From positions 1 to 15,744 of the forward strand of contig DATEAK010000195.1 of the NCBI GenBank assembly GCA_035288405.1: a DNA stretch of 15,744 nucleotides, written 5' to 3'. The translations under genes and the position numbers were made by a program. The notes under the pieces were generated by a model. That model did not search any database. It worked only from the letters and a program-made list of their open reading frames with translations, and was not told where the DNA came from. The DNA comes from JACPSX01 sp035288405 [NCBI: bacterium]. Its GTDB lineage: Bacteria; JACPSX01. Shown here piece after piece: positions 1-8,667 of this stretch (position 1 is the first letter of the stretch; each line of letters opens with the position of its first letter).

Positions 1-595
1 CGTGGAGGAATCCTAAACGCTGAGCTTGTACCACGCTCAATTCATACAGCTTGGCGTTGGAGATAGCGAGTCCCATCTGGCTTCCCAGAGATTCCAGAAA
101 GTACTGTTCGGAATGTTGCCAGCGCCGGCCTTGTCGCGCAAGAATGCTCAGTGTACCGAACAAACGATCCTGATGACAGGCCGGTACGCATATAGCCGAA
201 AACAGGTCACCTATTTTGTCAGGGGAGAGAACCGAATCGCCTAAATTCCGTATATCATCAACAGCGATGACCTGTCTCTGCAAGGCAGCCTTACCGGCTA
301 TCCCTTTCCCCAAGCTTGTGACCCAGGCTGAATCTTCTTCGGTGAGCCGATAGCCTTTCTGGCAAGCCACTCTAAGCATTCCAAATTCATCGACGAGTCG
401 AATGATGGCGGCATCGGCCCCCGTGACACGGACGGAGACTTCCAAAGCCATCTCCAGTACGCGATTGAGGTGGAGAGAGCTGTTGACCGCCCGTGCAAAT
501 TCAACCAAGGCCTCCAGTTCCTGGACTCGCTTCGCAGGGTCAGTCATATGGTCAACGGAAGTCTCCGCGACCTGGACATTTTCCCGGACGGTCAT
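1..595 (-). CDS. GAF-domain sensor protein, probably a kinase, C-terminus beyond the window
   Basis: This is the last gene in view of the minus-strand signalling operon and it runs off the left edge; 198 codons are visible. A short helical N-terminus (about residues 20-35) is followed by a GAF domain at about residues 35-185, recognisable from the start VNSSLHLNRVLEMAL, the GKGIAGKA turn and the closing helix GSQMGLAISNAKLYE. GAF domains bind small ligands or mediate dimerisation; the ligand cannot be read here. The ATG overlaps the stop of the upstream kinase as ATGA. It is preceded by an excellent Shine-Dalgarno sequence, AAGGAGGT (600-607), 4 nt away, so the start is well supported and translation is probably coupled. 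The GAF domain leads into a helix (VVQAQRLGFLH) like the linker before a NarL-type HisKA_3 kinase domain. A kinase C-terminus is therefore my inference, but the deciding part lies outside the window. Confidence 0.85.
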   Translation of the reverse strand, partial: MTVRENVQVAETSVDHMTDPAKRVQELEALVEFARAVNSSLHLNRVLEMALEVSVRVTGADAAIIRLVDEFGMLRVACQKGYRLTEEDSAWVTSLGKGIAGKAALQRQVIAVDDIRNLGDSVLSPDKIGDLFSAICVPACHQDRLFGTLSILARQGRRWQHSEQYFLESLGSQMGLAISNAKLYELSVVQAQRLGFLH

Positions 596-2277
596 TGGGA
601 CCTCCTTGTCGCGAGCTCCGGATGACTGGATTGCGGGATTTGGTCCTGAACACTCAGATCTTTCTCAATCCCCACGCACGAGTTTTCTCTTTGAATCATA
701 GGAAGAGTGAAAGAAAAAGTGGAGCCGGCTCCGAGCCGGCTATCGACCCAGATCCGTCCTCCATGGATCTCCACGATCTTCTTGGCGATGGCAAGTCCCA
801 ATCCGGTGCCTTGCTTTTTTTCCGAATGAAACTGAGTGAACTCCTCAAAGAGCCGGCCCAAGTTTTCCGCCGGGATCCCGAATCCGGTATCAGTCACACG
901 GACCAACAGTTCGGGCCCATTCACATTCGCACTCAGAGAGATGGTTCCGGACTCGGTGAACTTGACGGCATTCGTGATGAGGTTCAGAAGGACCTGCCGT
1001 ATGAGCCCACGGTCGCACAAGACAAGAGGGAGGTCTCCGGCAACCTCGTTAACCAGTTGGACTTTGCCATTCGAGCCCGGAGGGATGGACAAAGCCAGGC
1101 ATTCGCGGACCAGATCTCCGAGGTCGACTTCCTGGGGAGAGAGGACGATCTTGCCGGATCGGATCCTGGCCATGTCCAGGATGCCGCTGATCATATCAAG
1201 CAGTAACTCGCCATTGTGAAGCACGATCTCTAGATTTCTGACCTGGGATGGTTTCAACTCCCCTTCTTCCCCGTTCAGCAGCAGCCTGGAGAACCCAATG
1301 ATGGAGTTCAGGGGATTGCGCAGCTCATGGGACATGCCGGCGAGAAAATTCCCCTTGAGCTGTTCCGCTTCGCGGATCTGCTCGTTTTGCCGGATCAGCT
1401 TCAGGTTCTTTTCCTCCAGATCCTCATAGAGGCGGGCGTTCTCGATGGCGAAGCCGATCTCTCCGAGAAGGGTTGTGAGGAACGTGGTGTCTTGCTCCTG
1501 GAAGGATCCGAAAGCTTCCTTGTCCGAGAGGCACATGACTCCAATGATCGAGCTCTTGGCCTTGATCGGCAGGCAAATAAACGAGGTCCCGTCGCCGTGA
1601 ATCCCCTCTTTTTTCTGCAGACGGGGATCAGACTCCACGTCGCTGACCAGTACCGGTTTCCTCCCGAGCAAGAGGGTCCGCTCGATCCAGGGCTCCAGGT
1701 GCACGCCGTCGGCCGGGACTTCTTCAGGAAAACCGCATGCCGCTGCCAGGACGAGCGTCGCTTCCCCAGGAGGACGGAGCAAGATGGAACCCCTACCGGC
1801 CCCCACCTGCCCCATGGCCTTTTCAAGGACGACCTTCAGGAGCTGATGAATATCGGTAACGACACAGGAAAGTTGGGCCGTCTCGTTCAGAGTGGTAAGC
1901 TCACCGATTCGCTGTTGCAGCTCTTTGGATGCCTTCTGGAATTTTTCCAGAAGCCGATTAAAAGAGGTGGCGATTTGTGATAGCTCGTTGTTGTGAGCCG
2001 ATAAATCCAGTTGCTCCAGCTCCACGCCCACAGCATCCCGGAAGTTTGAGGCCAGAGCCAGAATTTTCTCGGCAATCTGCCGCAACACCCAGAAACCGAA
2101 CAGAGAAACGAGCATCACCGCCGCCAGGCCCAGAGAGACGGACTTCTCCTCCACCAACCCCCGGGTGTACAGGATCCAGAAAAAAACCAGCAGGGGCAGG
2201 ATGAACATCAGCGCGTAGGCAATCAGGAACTTGTAGCTCAAGCGCTCGTTCCCGAAGGACCTCAATCGCTTTTTCAT
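592..2277 (-). CDS. membrane-bound HAMP-GAF sensor histidine kinase
   Basis: A complete 561-residue sensor kinase that autophosphorylates on histidine in response to an unknown signal. Two membrane segments (about residues 15-38 and 46-66) are separated by only a few residues, so there is almost no periplasmic sensor. A HAMP-like linker follows (about 68-118), then a GAF domain (about 143-285) and a coiled coil. HisKA has the H-box MSHELRNPLNS with phospho-acceptor H317. The HATPase_c domain shows the N-box LNLITNAVKF (N436), the G1 box DTGFG (D463), the F-box EEFTQF and the G2 box GTGLGL (490-495). All catalytic motifs are intact. After the ATPase domain ends near residue 528 there is an unmatched polar tail of about 30 residues. 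The start lies one base after the stop of the upstream kinase, and the stop overlaps the next gene as ATGA. The gene is therefore internal to the operon. No receiver domain is attached. Confidence 0.93.
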   Translation of the reverse strand: MKKRLRSFGNERLSYKFLIAYALMFILPLLVFFWILYTRGLVEEKSVSLGLAAVMLVSLFGFWVLRQIAEKILALASNFRDAVGVELEQLDLSAHNNELSQIATSFNRLLEKFQKASKELQQRIGELTTLNETAQLSCVVTDIHQLLKVVLEKAMGQVGAGRGSILLRPPGEATLVLAAACGFPEEVPADGVHLEPWIERTLLLGRKPVLVSDVESDPRLQKKEGIHGDGTSFICLPIKAKSSIIGVMCLSDKEAFGSFQEQDTTFLTTLLGEIGFAIENARLYEDLEEKNLKLIRQNEQIREAEQLKGNFLAGMSHELRNPLNSIIGFSRLLLNGEEGELKPSQVRNLEIVLHNGELLLDMISGILDMARIRSGKIVLSPQEVDLGDLVRECLALSIPPGSNGKVQLVNEVAGDLPLVLCDRGLIRQVLLNLITNAVKFTESGTISLSANVNGPELLVRVTDTGFGIPAENLGRLFEEFTQFHSEKKQGTGLGLAIAKKIVEIHGGRIWVDSRLGAGSTFSFTLPMIQRENSCVGIEKDLSVQDQIPQSSHPELATRRSQ

Positions 2278-2278
2278 A

Positions 2279-3733
2279 TCACTTTTCCCGTCGTCCCGTC
2301 CGGGGTCTCTTCAGAATAGCCCCGCCACTCAACGGTAGCGTAAAGCGGAAGGTAGATCCCTTGCCGGCTTCGCTCTCGACCCAGATTCGCCCTCCGTGGG
2401 CTTGAACCAGATTTTTGCAGATCGTGAGCCCCAGGCCCACTCCCCTGTCTCTAGAGTTTACCGGGGAACTCAGTTGAACGAACTCTTCGAAAATCCTGTC
2501 CTTCTCTTCCGGAGGTAATCCTTTCCCCGTATCGCGCACGCTAATCTCTACATGGTCCTTCTCCGGGCGGACTGCGACGGCAATTTCCCCTTTCTCGGTG
2601 AACTTGATGGCGTTACTGAGGAGATTTTGCAGTATCTGTTTCACCCTCTGGGGATCGCCGGAGATCGGGGGCAAATCCGGAGAGAAAACAGTCCGGATGG
2701 ACAGATCCCGGCCGTAAACCAGGGACTGCATCATGGAAACGCTTTCCTCGATGAGCTTATGCAGGTCGAAAAGCTCAGGGCGGATCTCCAGTTTACCCAC
2801 CTCAATATGGGAATAATCCAGAATGTTCGTAATGAGACCCAGCAGGTACTTGGCGTTTTGATGGATCGTCGAGACGTCTTCCTGCAAGCGCTCTGGAAGA
2901 GGCCCGTCAATCCCTTTGAGGATGATCCCGGAAAACCCGATCATGGCGTTGAGAGGTGTGCGCAGCTCGTGACTCATGCTGGCCAGAAAGGTGGACTTAA
3001 TGCGGTTGGCCTTTTCCAACTGGTAGTTGGTCTCCTGCAGGTTATTGTTCAACTCCTGGAGTTCCCGTGTCCGGGCGGAGACCTGCTCCTCCAGGATCCG
3101 GTTCATGTTTTGTACCTGGGAAAACAGATGAGCATTGACCAAGACCTGGGAAGCTTGGGAAGCGATGATCGTGAGGAGCCGCTGTGTGCCGGCGTCGAAG
3201 ACCGCCGGTTCGGAGTGGCTCAAGTTCAACACCCCGATCACTTCCTCTCCATTCTTGAGAGGCAGGCAAAGCAAGGAGACCACAGAATCACCATAAGGAT
3301 AGCCTTGTAGGAAACGGTCATCTTGTCTGGCATCGGCGAGGAGACAACCCTCTCCGGTTCCCGCCACGTGGCCTGCAATGCCTTTTCCCGTCTTGAAGTG
3401 AATCGTGCCCGGATCCTCCGGTGCATAGAAAGATGCCTTCTCGTCGTAAATCGACCGGACCGCCACGAGCGAGAGTCGAGATCCGGCCTCATCTACCAGC
3501 ATGAGCGAGCAGCTTTCAGCGCCGGTTTCCTCGCAAACTATACTGAGCAGCTCCGCACAGACCCGGGGAAAATCACTAACGAACCTGAGGCCGTCGGCGA
3601 CCCGTCGAATGACGGAGATTTCCTCAACTTTCTCCTGAAAGCGCAGGGAGGTTTCCTTGAGGGACCGGGAATAGACATCCCGTTCCTCTACGAGGCTGCG
3701 GATCCTCTCCTGGAGGGCAATTTCCCTTAGCAT
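2279..3733 (-). CDS. soluble GAF-domain sensor histidine kinase
   Basis: A complete 484-residue kinase with no membrane segment. An N-terminal coiled coil (about residues 1-45) leads to a GAF domain (about 50-205; [13 protein letters not shown] turn, [18 protein letters not shown] core strands). A second coiled coil (about 205-245) follows, then HisKA with H-box [13 protein letters not shown] (acceptor H255), and HATPase_c with N-box [11 protein letters not shown] (N374), G1 DTGKG (D401), F-box EEFVQL and G2 GVGLGL (431-436). The G2 box has V where T is usual, which is common and should not disable the enzyme. The stop is one base before the start of the next kinase and the start is 10 nt after the HDOD stop, so it is cotranscribed with both. 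It closely resembles its downstream neighbour in GAF-HisKA-HATPase layout but lacks membrane segments and HAMP. No attached receiver or output domain is present, so a separate receiver must take the phosphate. Confidence 0.93.
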   Translation of the reverse strand: MLREIALQERIRSLVEERDVYSRSLKETSLRFQEKVEEISVIRRVADGLRFVSDFPRVCAELLSIVCEETGAESCSLMLVDEAGSRLSLVAVRSIYDEKASFYAPEDPGTIHFKTGKGIAGHVAGTGEGCLLADARQDDRFLQGYPYGDSVVSLLCLPLKNGEEVIGVLNLSHSEPAVFDAGTQRLLTIIASQASQVLVNAHLFSQVQNMNRILEEQVSARTRELQELNNNLQETNYQLEKANRIKSTFLASMSHELRTPLNAMIGFSGIILKGIDGPLPERLQEDVSTIHQNAKYLLGLITNILDYSHIEVGKLEIRPELFDLHKLIEESVSMMQSLVYGRDLSIRTVFSPDLPPISGDPQRVKQILQNLLSNAIKFTEKGEIAVAVRPEKDHVEISVRDTGKGLPPEEKDRIFEEFVQLSSPVNSRDRGVGLGLTICKNLVQAHGGRIWVESEAGKGSTFRFTLPLSGGAILKRPRTGRREK

Positions 3734-3743
3734 GTCACTGTAC

Positions 3744-4635
3744 CTATCCCAGAACCTGGAAGAATTCTTCGATATTTCCCTGCTCTTTACCCAAATTTAA
3801 GGACAACTCCAGCAGCGAATCGTCGTCCAGATTCAGCACCTTTCGGCTATCGAGACAGATGTTTGGTACCAGCGAATCTCCCCCCCGAGCCGATGCCCAC
3901 CTTCCGTGTGATGGAATCGCCCACGTGGGCAATGGATGCCATCAGAATTCCCTGAGGTTCGCTGTTCTCCGGATCATGGTGATGATGTATCGGATCGAGA
4001 AGTACGGTTGGGAACTTCCATTGCTGTCCCAGCCAGAAGCCCACACTGTCGTGCCCTACCCCCAGGAGGATCTCCTTCTCGACTTCAATAATGGGCCTTG
4101 GAGACTCCTGGATGCGACTCATCACCTGCTGGTACTCCTCGGAGAAGAAGCGGTCCAGGACGACTTTGCCGATATCGTGAAGAAGTCCGGCGACGAAAGC
4201 ACTATCCGGGTCCGGGAATCGCACCTGTTTGGCCAAAAGTTCGCAGGCCTTCGCGCAGCCGATGGAGTGTAGCCAGAACTTTTCCCGATCGAAAAACCGG
4301 GAATCGCCCCGGCCCAGAACGTCAAACACCGAAGCGCTCAGGGCCAGGCTTTTTACCGTTTCAAAGCCCAATACGACCACGGCTTGCGGAATGGAGGTAA
4401 TCGCCCTGGAATAACCGTAGAAGGCCGAGTTGGCCAAGCGCAGCACTCGAGAGGAAATGGACGGGTCTCTGGAAATCATTGTCCCCAGGTCTTTGGCGGA
4501 TGACTTCTCATCTTTGGCAATTTGCATGATCTTCGTGACGATCACAGGAAGTGTGGGAAGGTCCTTCACCCGGGCCATGAATTTCTTCATTTCCTGTTCA
4601 CCGAACTGTTTTTCTGTATGCATACCGCCGAGCAT
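3744..4635 (-). CDS. HDOD-domain signalling protein, interrupted by a frameshift in a G7 run
   Basis: HDOD domains are HD-hydrolase relatives that mostly act as protein-interaction or output modules in bacterial signalling. Typical HDOD stretches are visible: [20 protein letters not shown] near the N-terminus, the HD pair in GLLHDIGK (H155-D156 counted from the GTG at 4641), [15 protein letters not shown], and a run of four histidines in [10 protein letters not shown]. The reading frame shifts at a run of seven G on the minus strand (3880-3886). As given, the frame continues for ten unrelated residues to a TAG at 3847-3849. Dropping one G restores the ending [16 protein letters not shown] and on to VLG-stop at 3744, a normal HDOD C-terminus, giving 296 residues. 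I list the corrected extent. The GTG at 4641 is possible, but GGAAGG at 4645-4650 lies 9 nt from the ATG at 4635 and only 3 nt from the GTG, so 4635 is preferred. The gene sits between the receiver-kinase and the GAF kinase. Confidence 0.85.
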
Positions 4636-4644
4636 ATTCACCCG

Positions 4645-4650
4645 CCTTCC
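4645..4650 (-). promoter_or_regulatory. Shine-Dalgarno that decides the HDOD gene start
   Basis: GGAAGG on the minus strand stands 9 nt upstream of the ATG at 4635 but only 3 nt upstream of the GTG at 4641. The spacing favours the ATG, which removes two residues from the longest reading. Confidence 0.55.
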
Positions 4651-4679
4651 GAAGCTAATCCGCTAGATGACATGTCCCC

Positions 4680-5921
4680 TCAACCAGAAAGAGGGAGCAC
4701 AACTTGAAATATCGAACCCTGGCCGACTTTGCTCTCCACCTGAATGGTCCCTCCGTGAGTCTTGACGATCCCGTATGAAACCGGCAGACCCAGGCCGGTA
4801 CCATGACCTTCCATCTTGGTCGTGAAGAAGGGTTCAAAGATTTGCTTCTGGATCTCCGGTTCGATCCCGCTGCCGTCGTCCTTAAAAAAGACCGACACGG
4901 AGCCGTTCTGCTGGCCCGTCTCAATTTGGAGCTTCCCTCCATTGGTCATGGCGTCCTGTGCGTTTAGAATCAGGTTCAGGACCACCTGCTGCAATTGCGG
5001 CCCGGATCCTTTGATCCGTGGAAGTCCCGGGCTCAAGCGACACTCGACCCGAATCCGGTGCTGGGCAAGCTGATTTTTGAGGAGGACTAGAGTCTTCTCC
5101 ACCACTTCGTTCAAGTCCACCTCGTCATCGAGGGTAGGTTTGGCCCGGTGCATCTCCAGCAATTGGAGGACAATCCGGGAGATTCTTTGCACGCTCTCCT
5201 GGAGCAATCCGATGTATTCACGATGTGGATTTTCCGGTCGGATTTCCCGCCACAAGACTCCCAGGAAGTTTTCCATCGCCTGCAAGGGGTTATTGATCTC
5301 GTGGGCCACGCTCGCTGCCAGCCTTCCCACAGCGGCCAGCTTTTCGGTCTGCACCAAATGTTCCTGGAGCTCCTCAAGCTGGCTGGATCTCTCTTCCACC
5401 CGGGCTTCCAAATCCCGGTTGAGAGCCGTGAGCTCGGCAATTTTTTCCTCCAACCGATTCACCAGACGGCCGCTATATTCCCTCAGGTAGTGGACCTCTT
5501 CCTGATCGGGCATATGTTCGGCTTTCCCGTCCAGGAATTCTCGAACCTGGTCAGGAAACTTATCGATGTCGATCGGCTTAGCGAGATACCCTGTGCACCC
5601 GGAGGCGAGGCTTCTCTCCCGGTCCCCCTCGCTCACGTTGGCGGTCAGAGCCACGATGGGAACCCGGCGGAGTTCCTCCATCCCCCTCATCTTGGTGGAG
5701 GTCTCATGGCCACCCATCCTCGGAATGTTGATATCAACCAAGATCAGATCAGGCTTAATTTGCCGAGCCACGGCAATACCCGTAATCCCGTCGGCAGCTT
5801 CGTACACAGTGTAGCCGTGGGGTTCGAGAACACGTTGCACAAGCAAGAAATTGTCCCGGTTATCCTCGATATAAAGAATTCGCTTGCCCCGTATTTCCCC
5901 GGGAGAGCCCTGATTTTTCAA
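4680..5921 (-). CDS. receiver-first histidine kinase (REC-HisKA-HATPase)
   Basis: A soluble 413-residue protein with a receiver domain in front of a kinase core. The receiver (about residues 13-131) has acidic pocket E19/D20, phospho-acceptor D63 in LVDINIPRMGG, switch T93 and K115 in LAKPID, so it looks functional. A long coiled coil (about 145-195) leads to a HisKA of the NtrB-like type, with H-box VAHEINNPLQ (acceptor H207). The HATPase_c domain follows with N320 in LNLILNAQDA, G1 DDGSG (D348), F-box FEPFFTTK and G2 GTGLGL (374-379). This is the first gene of the signalling cluster. It starts at TTG (5919-5921), supported by GAGGT (5928-5932) 6 nt upstream; no in-frame ATG fits better. It is the only receiver in the cluster, so the two downstream kinases could use it as their target. 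That is inference. There is no DNA-binding or enzymatic output domain. Confidence 0.92.
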   Translation of the reverse strand: MKNQGSPGEIRGKRILYIEDNRDNFLLVQRVLEPHGYTVYEAADGITGIAVARQIKPDLILVDINIPRMGGHETSTKMRGMEELRRVPIVALTANVSEGDRERSLASGCTGYLAKPIDIDKFPDQVREFLDGKAEHMPDQEEVHYLREYSGRLVNRLEEKIAELTALNRDLEARVEERSSQLEELQEHLVQTEKLAAVGRLAASVAHEINNPLQAMENFLGVLWREIRPENPHREYIGLLQESVQRISRIVLQLLEMHRAKPTLDDEVDLNEVVEKTLVLLKNQLAQHRIRVECRLSPGLPRIKGSGPQLQQVVLNLILNAQDAMTNGGKLQIETGQQNGSVSVFFKDDGSGIEPEIQKQIFEPFFTTKMEGHGTGLGLPVSYGIVKTHGGTIQVESKVGQGSIFQVVLPLSG

Positions 5922-6000
5922 ATGAGTACCTCACCAGGCGGAGTACAATGGAAATCGCCGTCCGCCCATTCTTACTCATCGAATTTCTCTACAAGGACCT

Positions 6001-6046
6001 TAAGGGAGAAGGGGAAAAGAATCGGAGGCGAGGAGGGGTAGGCCCG
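6001..6046 (-). other. pyrimidine-rich tract between lepB and the receiver-kinase gene
   Basis: On the minus strand this stretch is almost entirely C and T with very few G. It lies 14 nt downstream of the lepB stop and about 80 nt upstream of the receiver-kinase start, within the 138-nt gap 5922-6059. C-rich, G-poor, unstructured RNA is what Rho loads on, so it could separate the lep operon from the signalling operon. I saw no clear intrinsic terminator and no convincing sigma70 promoter in the gap. Confidence 0.3.
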
Positions 6047-6059
6047 GAACCTAGGGCGT

Positions 6060-6701
6060 TTAATGCAAGAGTTTACCGAGACGATTCCATCTGGGGCCCG
6101 GCTTGTCACGATCCCAAGACCAATAAATCAAGAAGGCTTTTCCCTTGATTTCATCGCTCTTTAGGAATCCCCAGAACCGGCTGTCCTGGCTGTTATCCCG
6201 ATTATCCCCCATGACAAAGTAGCTTTTCGCAGGAACAACGAGGGGACCCAAATAGTCCCGAGGCGAGGCCATGCCCGGCAGGAGCGTGGGGTCTTCATGC
6301 TGTATAAAGTTTTCCTGTAATGGCTTCCCGTTGACGTAGACGACCTTCTTGCGAACCTCGACCGTATCCCCGGGAAGACCGATCACGCGCTTGATAAAAT
6401 CTCTAGTTTCATCCTGGGGATATTTGAATACGATAATCTCGTCCCGCGCCGGATCGGTAAACCGGTATATAAATTTATTCACCAGGATGTGATCCCCGAT
6501 GAGGAGCGTTGGAATCATGGAGCCTGAGGGGATCTTGAAAGCTTGCACGACGAAGGTTCTGATGAACAGGGCGAGAATAATCGCAATGACAATCGCCTCG
6601 CCATATTCTCTCCAGACCGGTTTTTTCTTGAGGATCTTCACGGCCTTCTCTGCCGTTGCTACCGTTTCAGCCCTTTTCGCATGCCGAGTAACCTGGGGCA
6701 T
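6060..6701 (-). CDS. lepB: signal peptidase I
   Basis: Membrane protease that cuts signal peptides from exported proteins on the outer face of the cytoplasmic membrane. It has 213 residues, with a basic cytoplasmic N-terminus (about 1-33) and a single membrane segment (about 35-53). The family box IPSGSMIPTL follows, with nucleophile S61. The general base is K104 in RDFIKRVIGLPGD, and the late box MGDNRDNSQDSR (164-175) is intact. Strand motifs such as GDHILVNKF are also as expected. The length fits the short, one-anchor bacterial enzymes rather than the 324-residue two-anchor E. coli form. The start is 6 nt after the lepA stop, the classic lepA-lepB arrangement. The gene therefore probably depends on the lepA promoter. 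Confidence 0.96.
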   Translation of the reverse strand: MPQVTRHAKRAETVATAEKAVKILKKKPVWREYGEAIVIAIILALFIRTFVVQAFKIPSGSMIPTLLIGDHILVNKFIYRFTDPARDEIIVFKYPQDETRDFIKRVIGLPGDTVEVRKKVVYVNGKPLQENFIQHEDPTLLPGMASPRDYLGPLVVPAKSYFVMGDNRDNSQDSRFWGFLKSDEIKGKAFLIYWSWDRDKPGPRWNRLGKLLH

Positions 6702-6707
6702 TTTCTC

Positions 6708-8510
6708 TCATCCTTCCTGATTCTGCAGCAAGACCATGAAGGCTTCCTGCGGAATTTCTACTCTGCCCACTTGCTTCATTCGTTTTTTCCCTTCCTTTTG
6801 TTTTTCCAACAGCTTGCGCTTTCGTGTAATGTCTCCACCGTAGCACTTGGCCGTCACGTTCTTGCGCAGGGCCTTCACGGACTCACGAGCAATGATACGA
6901 CTGCCCACGGCCGCCTGCAAGACCACTTCGAAAAGCTGTCGCGGGATAATCTGCCTCATTCTTTGTACCATGTCCCGCCCCAGGTAGTAGGCCTTTTCCC
7001 TGGAAACGAGAAGAGAAAGGGCGTCCACCGCCTCCCCGTTCACCAGAATATCCAACTTGACCAGGTCTCCGGCCCGCCAATCAAGAGGCTCGTAATCCAG
7101 GGAAGCATACCCCCGTGTCAGAGACTTCAAGCGATCGAAAAAGCTGTGCATGATCTCATTCAGTGGAACTTCGTAGGTTATGATCACAGTGCGTTCATCG
7201 AGATATTCGAAGCTCTTCTGCACCCCGCGCCGATCCTGCAAGAGTTGGAATACGGATCCTACGGAATCTGCCGGAGTAACGATGGTGGCCAGAACATAGG
7301 GTTCGCGGATTTCTTCGATTTCCTGCGGAGAAGGCATGCAAGCGGGGTTCTCGATCCAAACCGCCTCTTTGCCCTGGACCGCAACCTGATAGACAACCGT
7401 AGGGGCAGTCGTGATCAGTGAGAGTGAGAATTCCCTCTCCAGTCTCTCCTTGACGATATCCATGTGGAGGAGCCCCAAAAACCCGCAGCGGAACCCAAAA
7501 CCAAGGGCCAGAGAAGTCTCGGGCTCATACGTAAAGCTGGAGTCGTTGAGCTTTAATTTGTCCAGCGAACTGCGCAAAGACTCAAACTGGTGAGTCTCTG
7601 TAGGATAGAGACCGCAAAATACCATGGGCTTCAGACTTTTGTACCCCGGGAGCGCCTCGGAGGCCGGCCGGCGAGCCTCCGTGATGGTGTCCCCGACCTT
7701 CGTATCCCCGACCTGTTTGATCCCCGCGATCAGGTACCCCACTTGTCCGGCACTGAGTTGCGGGAGAGGTGTCAGCTTGGGCCGGAGGATTCCTACATCT
7801 TCCACTTCAAAACATTTCCCGGAGGACATGAGTTGGATGGCCGTGCCTGGCTTAACCTCCCCATCGAACATCCGGACCAAAGCGACGACTCCCCGGTACG
7901 AGTCAAACCAGGAATCGAAGATCAGGGCCTTGCAGGGCGCTCCAGTTTCCCCGCGGGGAGCAGGAATCCGCTCGATGATGGCGGCGAGAATCTCCTGAAT
8001 TCCCAACCCTTGCTTGGCGCTGGCCAGAATGGCATCTCCCGCCTCGATTCCGATGACATCTTCAATTTGTTTTTTGACTCTGTTCGGATCCGCGTTGGGG
8101 AGATCGATCTTGTTGATCACCGGAATGATGGTGAGATGGTTTTCCAGGGCCAGGTAGGCGTTGGCCAGAGTCTGGGCTTGTACTCCCTGGACTGCATCGA
8201 CAACCAGGAGCACCCCCTCGCAAGCGGCCAGACTGCGGGAAACTTCATAGGTAAAGTCCACGTGCCCCGGCGTATCGATTAAATTCAGGGTGTATACTTC
8301 CCCGTCCCGATGCCGGTACTTCATGCAGGCACTCTGAGCCTTGATTGTGATTCCTCGTTCTCGCTCCAGGTCCATCTGATCCAGGACCTGGTCTCTCATC
8401 TCCCGGAGCGGGATGGTCTCAGTCACCTCCAGGAACCGATCCGCCAGCGTGGATTTCCCATGGTCAATGTGGGCAATGATCGAAAAATTTCTAATGTGAG
8501 AGATAGACAT
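6708..8510 (-). CDS. lepA: elongation factor 4 (LepA), ribosome back-translocase GTPase
   Basis: Translational GTPase that binds ribosomes and affects translocation and initiation. At 600 residues it has the usual family length. GTP-binding motifs are complete: G1 AHIDHGKS (13-20), switch I RGITIKAQ with T55, G3 DTPGHVDF (D79, catalytic H83), G4 NKID (133-136) and G5 SAK (164-166). The middle carries EF4 features such as [20 protein letters not shown]. The lysine-rich C-terminus ([22 protein letters not shown]) is the hallmark that separates EF4 from EF-G. The ATG at 8510 gives the canonical N-terminus [19 protein letters not shown]; an AGGTGA lies 10 nt upstream. First gene of the lepA-lepB pair, with a candidate promoter and a strong hairpin in its leader. 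Confidence 0.97.
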   Translation of the reverse strand: MSISHIRNFSIIAHIDHGKSTLADRFLEVTETIPLREMRDQVLDQMDLERERGITIKAQSACMKYRHRDGEVYTLNLIDTPGHVDFTYEVSRSLAACEGVLLVVDAVQGVQAQTLANAYLALENHLTIIPVINKIDLPNADPNRVKKQIEDVIGIEAGDAILASAKQGLGIQEILAAIIERIPAPRGETGAPCKALIFDSWFDSYRGVVALVRMFDGEVKPGTAIQLMSSGKCFEVEDVGILRPKLTPLPQLSAGQVGYLIAGIKQVGDTKVGDTITEARRPASEALPGYKSLKPMVFCGLYPTETHQFESLRSSLDKLKLNDSSFTYEPETSLALGFGFRCGFLGLLHMDIVKERLEREFSLSLITTAPTVVYQVAVQGKEAVWIENPACMPSPQEIEEIREPYVLATIVTPADSVGSVFQLLQDRRGVQKSFEYLDERTVIITYEVPLNEIMHSFFDRLKSLTRGYASLDYEPLDWRAGDLVKLDILVNGEAVDALSLLVSREKAYYLGRDMVQRMRQIIPRQLFEVVLQAAVGSRIIARESVKALRKNVTAKCYGGDITRKRKLLEKQKEGKKRMKQVGRVEIPQEAFMVLLQNQEG

Positions 8511-8531
8511 CCTTGTAACTTCACCTGCAAA

Positions 8532-8569
8532 GAAAAGGGGAGGAGCACGAAGGATCTCCTCCCTTTCTC
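8532..8569 (-). terminator. strong hairpin with T-rich tail in the lepA leader (attenuator or terminator)
   Basis: On the minus strand GGGAGGAG (8556-8563) pairs with CTCCTCCC (8538-8545) across a 10-nt loop. The stem can continue by about five A/T-rich pairs after a 2-nt bulge. The 3' arm is followed by a run with several T (TTTTCTTT). The hairpin ends about 20 nt before the lepA ATG. It could terminate transcripts arriving from the motAB-pilZ operon, or act as an attenuator for lepA, because the candidate lepA promoter lies upstream of it. The T-run is interrupted by C, which lowers confidence in termination itself. Confidence 0.5.
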
Positions 8570-8590
8570 CAAAGATTAACAGCTTTTGTA

Positions 8591-8619
8591 TGAATACCTC
8601 TTTCCCCCCAGTGAGTCAA
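8591..8619 (-). promoter_or_regulatory. candidate sigma70 promoter for lepA-lepB
   Basis: On the minus strand TTGACT (8614-8619; 5 of 6 to the -35 consensus) is followed after exactly 17 nt by TATTCA (8591-8596; a weak -10, 3 of 6). Transcription would begin near 8585, giving a leader of about 75 nt that contains the hairpin at 8532-8569. The -35 and spacing are good and the -10 is poor. Confidence 0.4.
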
Positions 8620-8632
8620 CCCCTTTGTCATT

Positions 8633-8667
8633 AAGCAATCAGCGTTCAGCTATCAGCAGTCAGCTCT
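8633..8667 (+). repeat. five tandem 7-bp units of the form CAGCNNT
   Basis: Reading on the plus strand the units are AAGCAAT, CAGCGTT, CAGCTAT, CAGCAGT and CAGCTCT, with no gaps. A degenerate copy in inverted orientation lies at 8756-8772, next to the pilZ stop. Similar CAGC-type heptad strings occur between genes in many deltaproteobacterial and related genomes; that is from memory and unchecked. The block lies between the lepA promoter and the pilZ end and overlaps no gene. Confidence 0.6.

Noticed and set aside
592-1206. Long open frames on the plus strand opposite the kinase genes (for example 493-1206, 1327-1980, 5148-6041 and 7590-8282)
   Set aside because: They lie wholly opposite well-recognised kinases and lepA, show no known motif, and are the usual antisense shadows of GC-rich genes.
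6040-6059. Possible intrinsic terminator just after lepB (GCCC/GGGC arms)
   Set aside because: Only four base pairs with an 8-nt loop and no T-run follows.
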